A stretch of 64,000 bases of DNA, from NCBI RefSeq assembly GCF_000512205.2, contig NZ_CP006644.1, forward strand, positions 4,664,501 through 4,728,500. Direction: 5' to 3'. The notes beneath the pieces are model-generated. The model was not told where the DNA came from and made no database searches. It saw nothing but the letters and a program-made list of their open reading frames with translations. Position 1 is the first letter of the stretch, and each line of letters opens with the position of its first letter. Positions 63,418-64,000 of the stretch are shown here, in pieces. This DNA is from Sphingomonas sanxanigenens DSM 19645 = NX02. Its GTDB lineage: Bacteria > Pseudomonadota > Alphaproteobacteria > Sphingomonadales > Sphingomonadaceae. Position numbers and translations under genes: made by a program.

Positions 63418-64000
63418 ATGACCATGATGACCATCCCGCCCCGCCCCGCCCTGCTCGACACGCCCGAGCAGGACATGCTGATCGGCGGCCGGCGCGTCCC
63501 CGCGCTGTCGGGCAAGCGCTTCGAAACGCGCAACCCCGCCACGGGCGCGCTGCTCGCCACCGTCGCCGAGGGCGGCGCCGAGGATGTCGATCGCGCGGTG
63601 AAGGCGGCGCGCGCCGCCTTCGAAGGCCCCTGGCGCCGGATGAAGCCGGTCGAGCGCCAGCGTATCCTCCTGCGCCTCGCCGACCTGGTCGAGGCGCACT
63701 ACGAAGAACTGGCGATGCTCGATACGCTCGATCTGGGCGCGCCCTACAGCCGCACGATCATGGGCAAGGCGCGCGCCGGCGCGCTGCTGCGCTATTATGC
63801 CGGCCAGGCGACGCTCATCACCGGCGACACGATCGACAACAGCGCCCCCGGCGATGTGCTGTCCCACACGCTCAAGGAGCCGATCGGCGTCGTCGCCGCG
63901 ATCAATCCGTGGAACGGGCCGATCGGCATGTCGGTTTGGAAGGCCGCGCCGGTGCTGGCCTCGGGCTGCACGCTGGTGATGAAGCCGGCCGAACAGACCC
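63418..64000 (+). CDS. Aldehyde dehydrogenase, N-terminal part (runs off the window)
   Basis: 194 residues visible, starting at ATG 63418 with GGAG seven bases upstream. ALDH-family features: MLIGGRRVPALSGKRFETRN, PATGALLATVAEGG, EDVDRAVKAARAAFEGPWRR, then EPIGVVAAINPWNGPIGM and LVMKPAEQT. The catalytic cysteine lies beyond the window. Likely completes oxidation of the aldehyde made by the GMC enzyme. 21 bases after the GMC stop. Confidence 0.93.
   Translation, partial: MTMMTIPPRPALLDTPEQDMLIGGRRVPALSGKRFETRNPATGALLATVAEGGAEDVDRAVKAARAAFEGPWRRMKPVERQRILLRLADLVEAHYEELAMLDTLDLGAPYSRTIMGKARAGALLRYYAGQATLITGDTIDNSAPGDVLSHTLKEPIGVVAAINPWNGPIGMSVWKAAPVLASGCTLVMKPAEQT

Overview
The window looks like chromosomal DNA of a sphingomonad (Alphaproteobacteria, Sphingomonadaceae). 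It is very GC-rich, genes are tightly packed with many 4-base start/stop overlaps, and the protein families (RNase E with a long acidic/Arg-rich tail, DUF4893, DUF2171, DUF1206, TonB-dependent receptor with aromatic oxygenases, AmpR with a class A beta-lactamase, EcfG-like GGAAC-N17-CGTT promoter) fit that group. The assignment is inferred from gene content and protein resemblance; no database search was run.

Layout. 1-5 kb: the 3' end of an Hsp70 (HscC-like) gene, a translationally coupled membrane J-like partner, a polytopic membrane protein and a secreted protein. 5-18 kb: envelope and housekeeping genes: DsbA-like thioredoxin fold protein and BepA-like M48 protease; RNase E with a structured leader; N-acetylmuramoyl-alanine amidase, penicillin-binding protein 1A, release factor 2 and a lipoprotein methyltransferase; then a stress-type flavin protein behind a TbpB-like lipoprotein. 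18-25 kb: LuxR-type regulator, sulfotransferase-like protein, thyA-folA, a low-GC secreted protein, membrane dipeptidase, and the divergent ampR/class A beta-lactamase pair. 25-38 kb: DEAD-box helicase, BaiN-type flavoprotein, an atypical response regulator, prfC, rpmJ, a HAD hydrolase, and a long leftward run (PhaC-like hydrolase, GNAT, EcsC, xseB, ispA with a frameshift, coaD, cyclophilin, queA, EF-hand protein). 38-50 kb: Bcr/CflA exporter, M20 amidohydrolase, a bufferin-type copper-peptide operon (bufA-bufB-bufC) followed by a DUF1206 gene, DUF4893 lipoprotein, patatin-bdhA pair, zinc metallopeptidase, diguanylate cyclase and a DUF2171 protein. 51.3 kb: tRNA-Ala(CGC). 51.8-53.3 kb: one complete IS701-family element with a 4-bp target duplication. 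53.3-64 kb: an aromatic-catabolism cluster with two different Rieske oxygenases, one VanB-type reductase, SDR, TonB receptor, aromatic-acid MFS transporter, GMC oxidoreductase and the start of an aldehyde dehydrogenase.

How the parts work together. The catabolic cluster reads as an uptake-and-oxidation pathway: TonB receptor (outer membrane) and AAHS transporter (inner membrane) import an aromatic compound, one or both Rieske oxygenases demethylate or hydroxylate it using the shared reductase, and the alcohol and aldehyde dehydrogenases process side chains. A FadR-type palindrome sits in the divergent promoter region. The bufferin operon encodes a six-cysteine exported peptide and the iron enzyme plus partner that would convert its cysteines to copper ligands; a strong hairpin separates the peptide gene from the enzyme genes. 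The patatin/bdhA pair and a PhaC-like protein suggest storage-polymer or hydroxybutyrate metabolism, but the PhaC-like protein lacks the catalytic cysteine.

Most notable: the bufferin operon with its internal hairpin; the two-oxygenase cluster and its operator; a frameshift in ispA at a GC dinucleotide tract; the Cys-to-Arg change in the PhaC-like protein; and a degenerate response-regulator receiver next to prfC.
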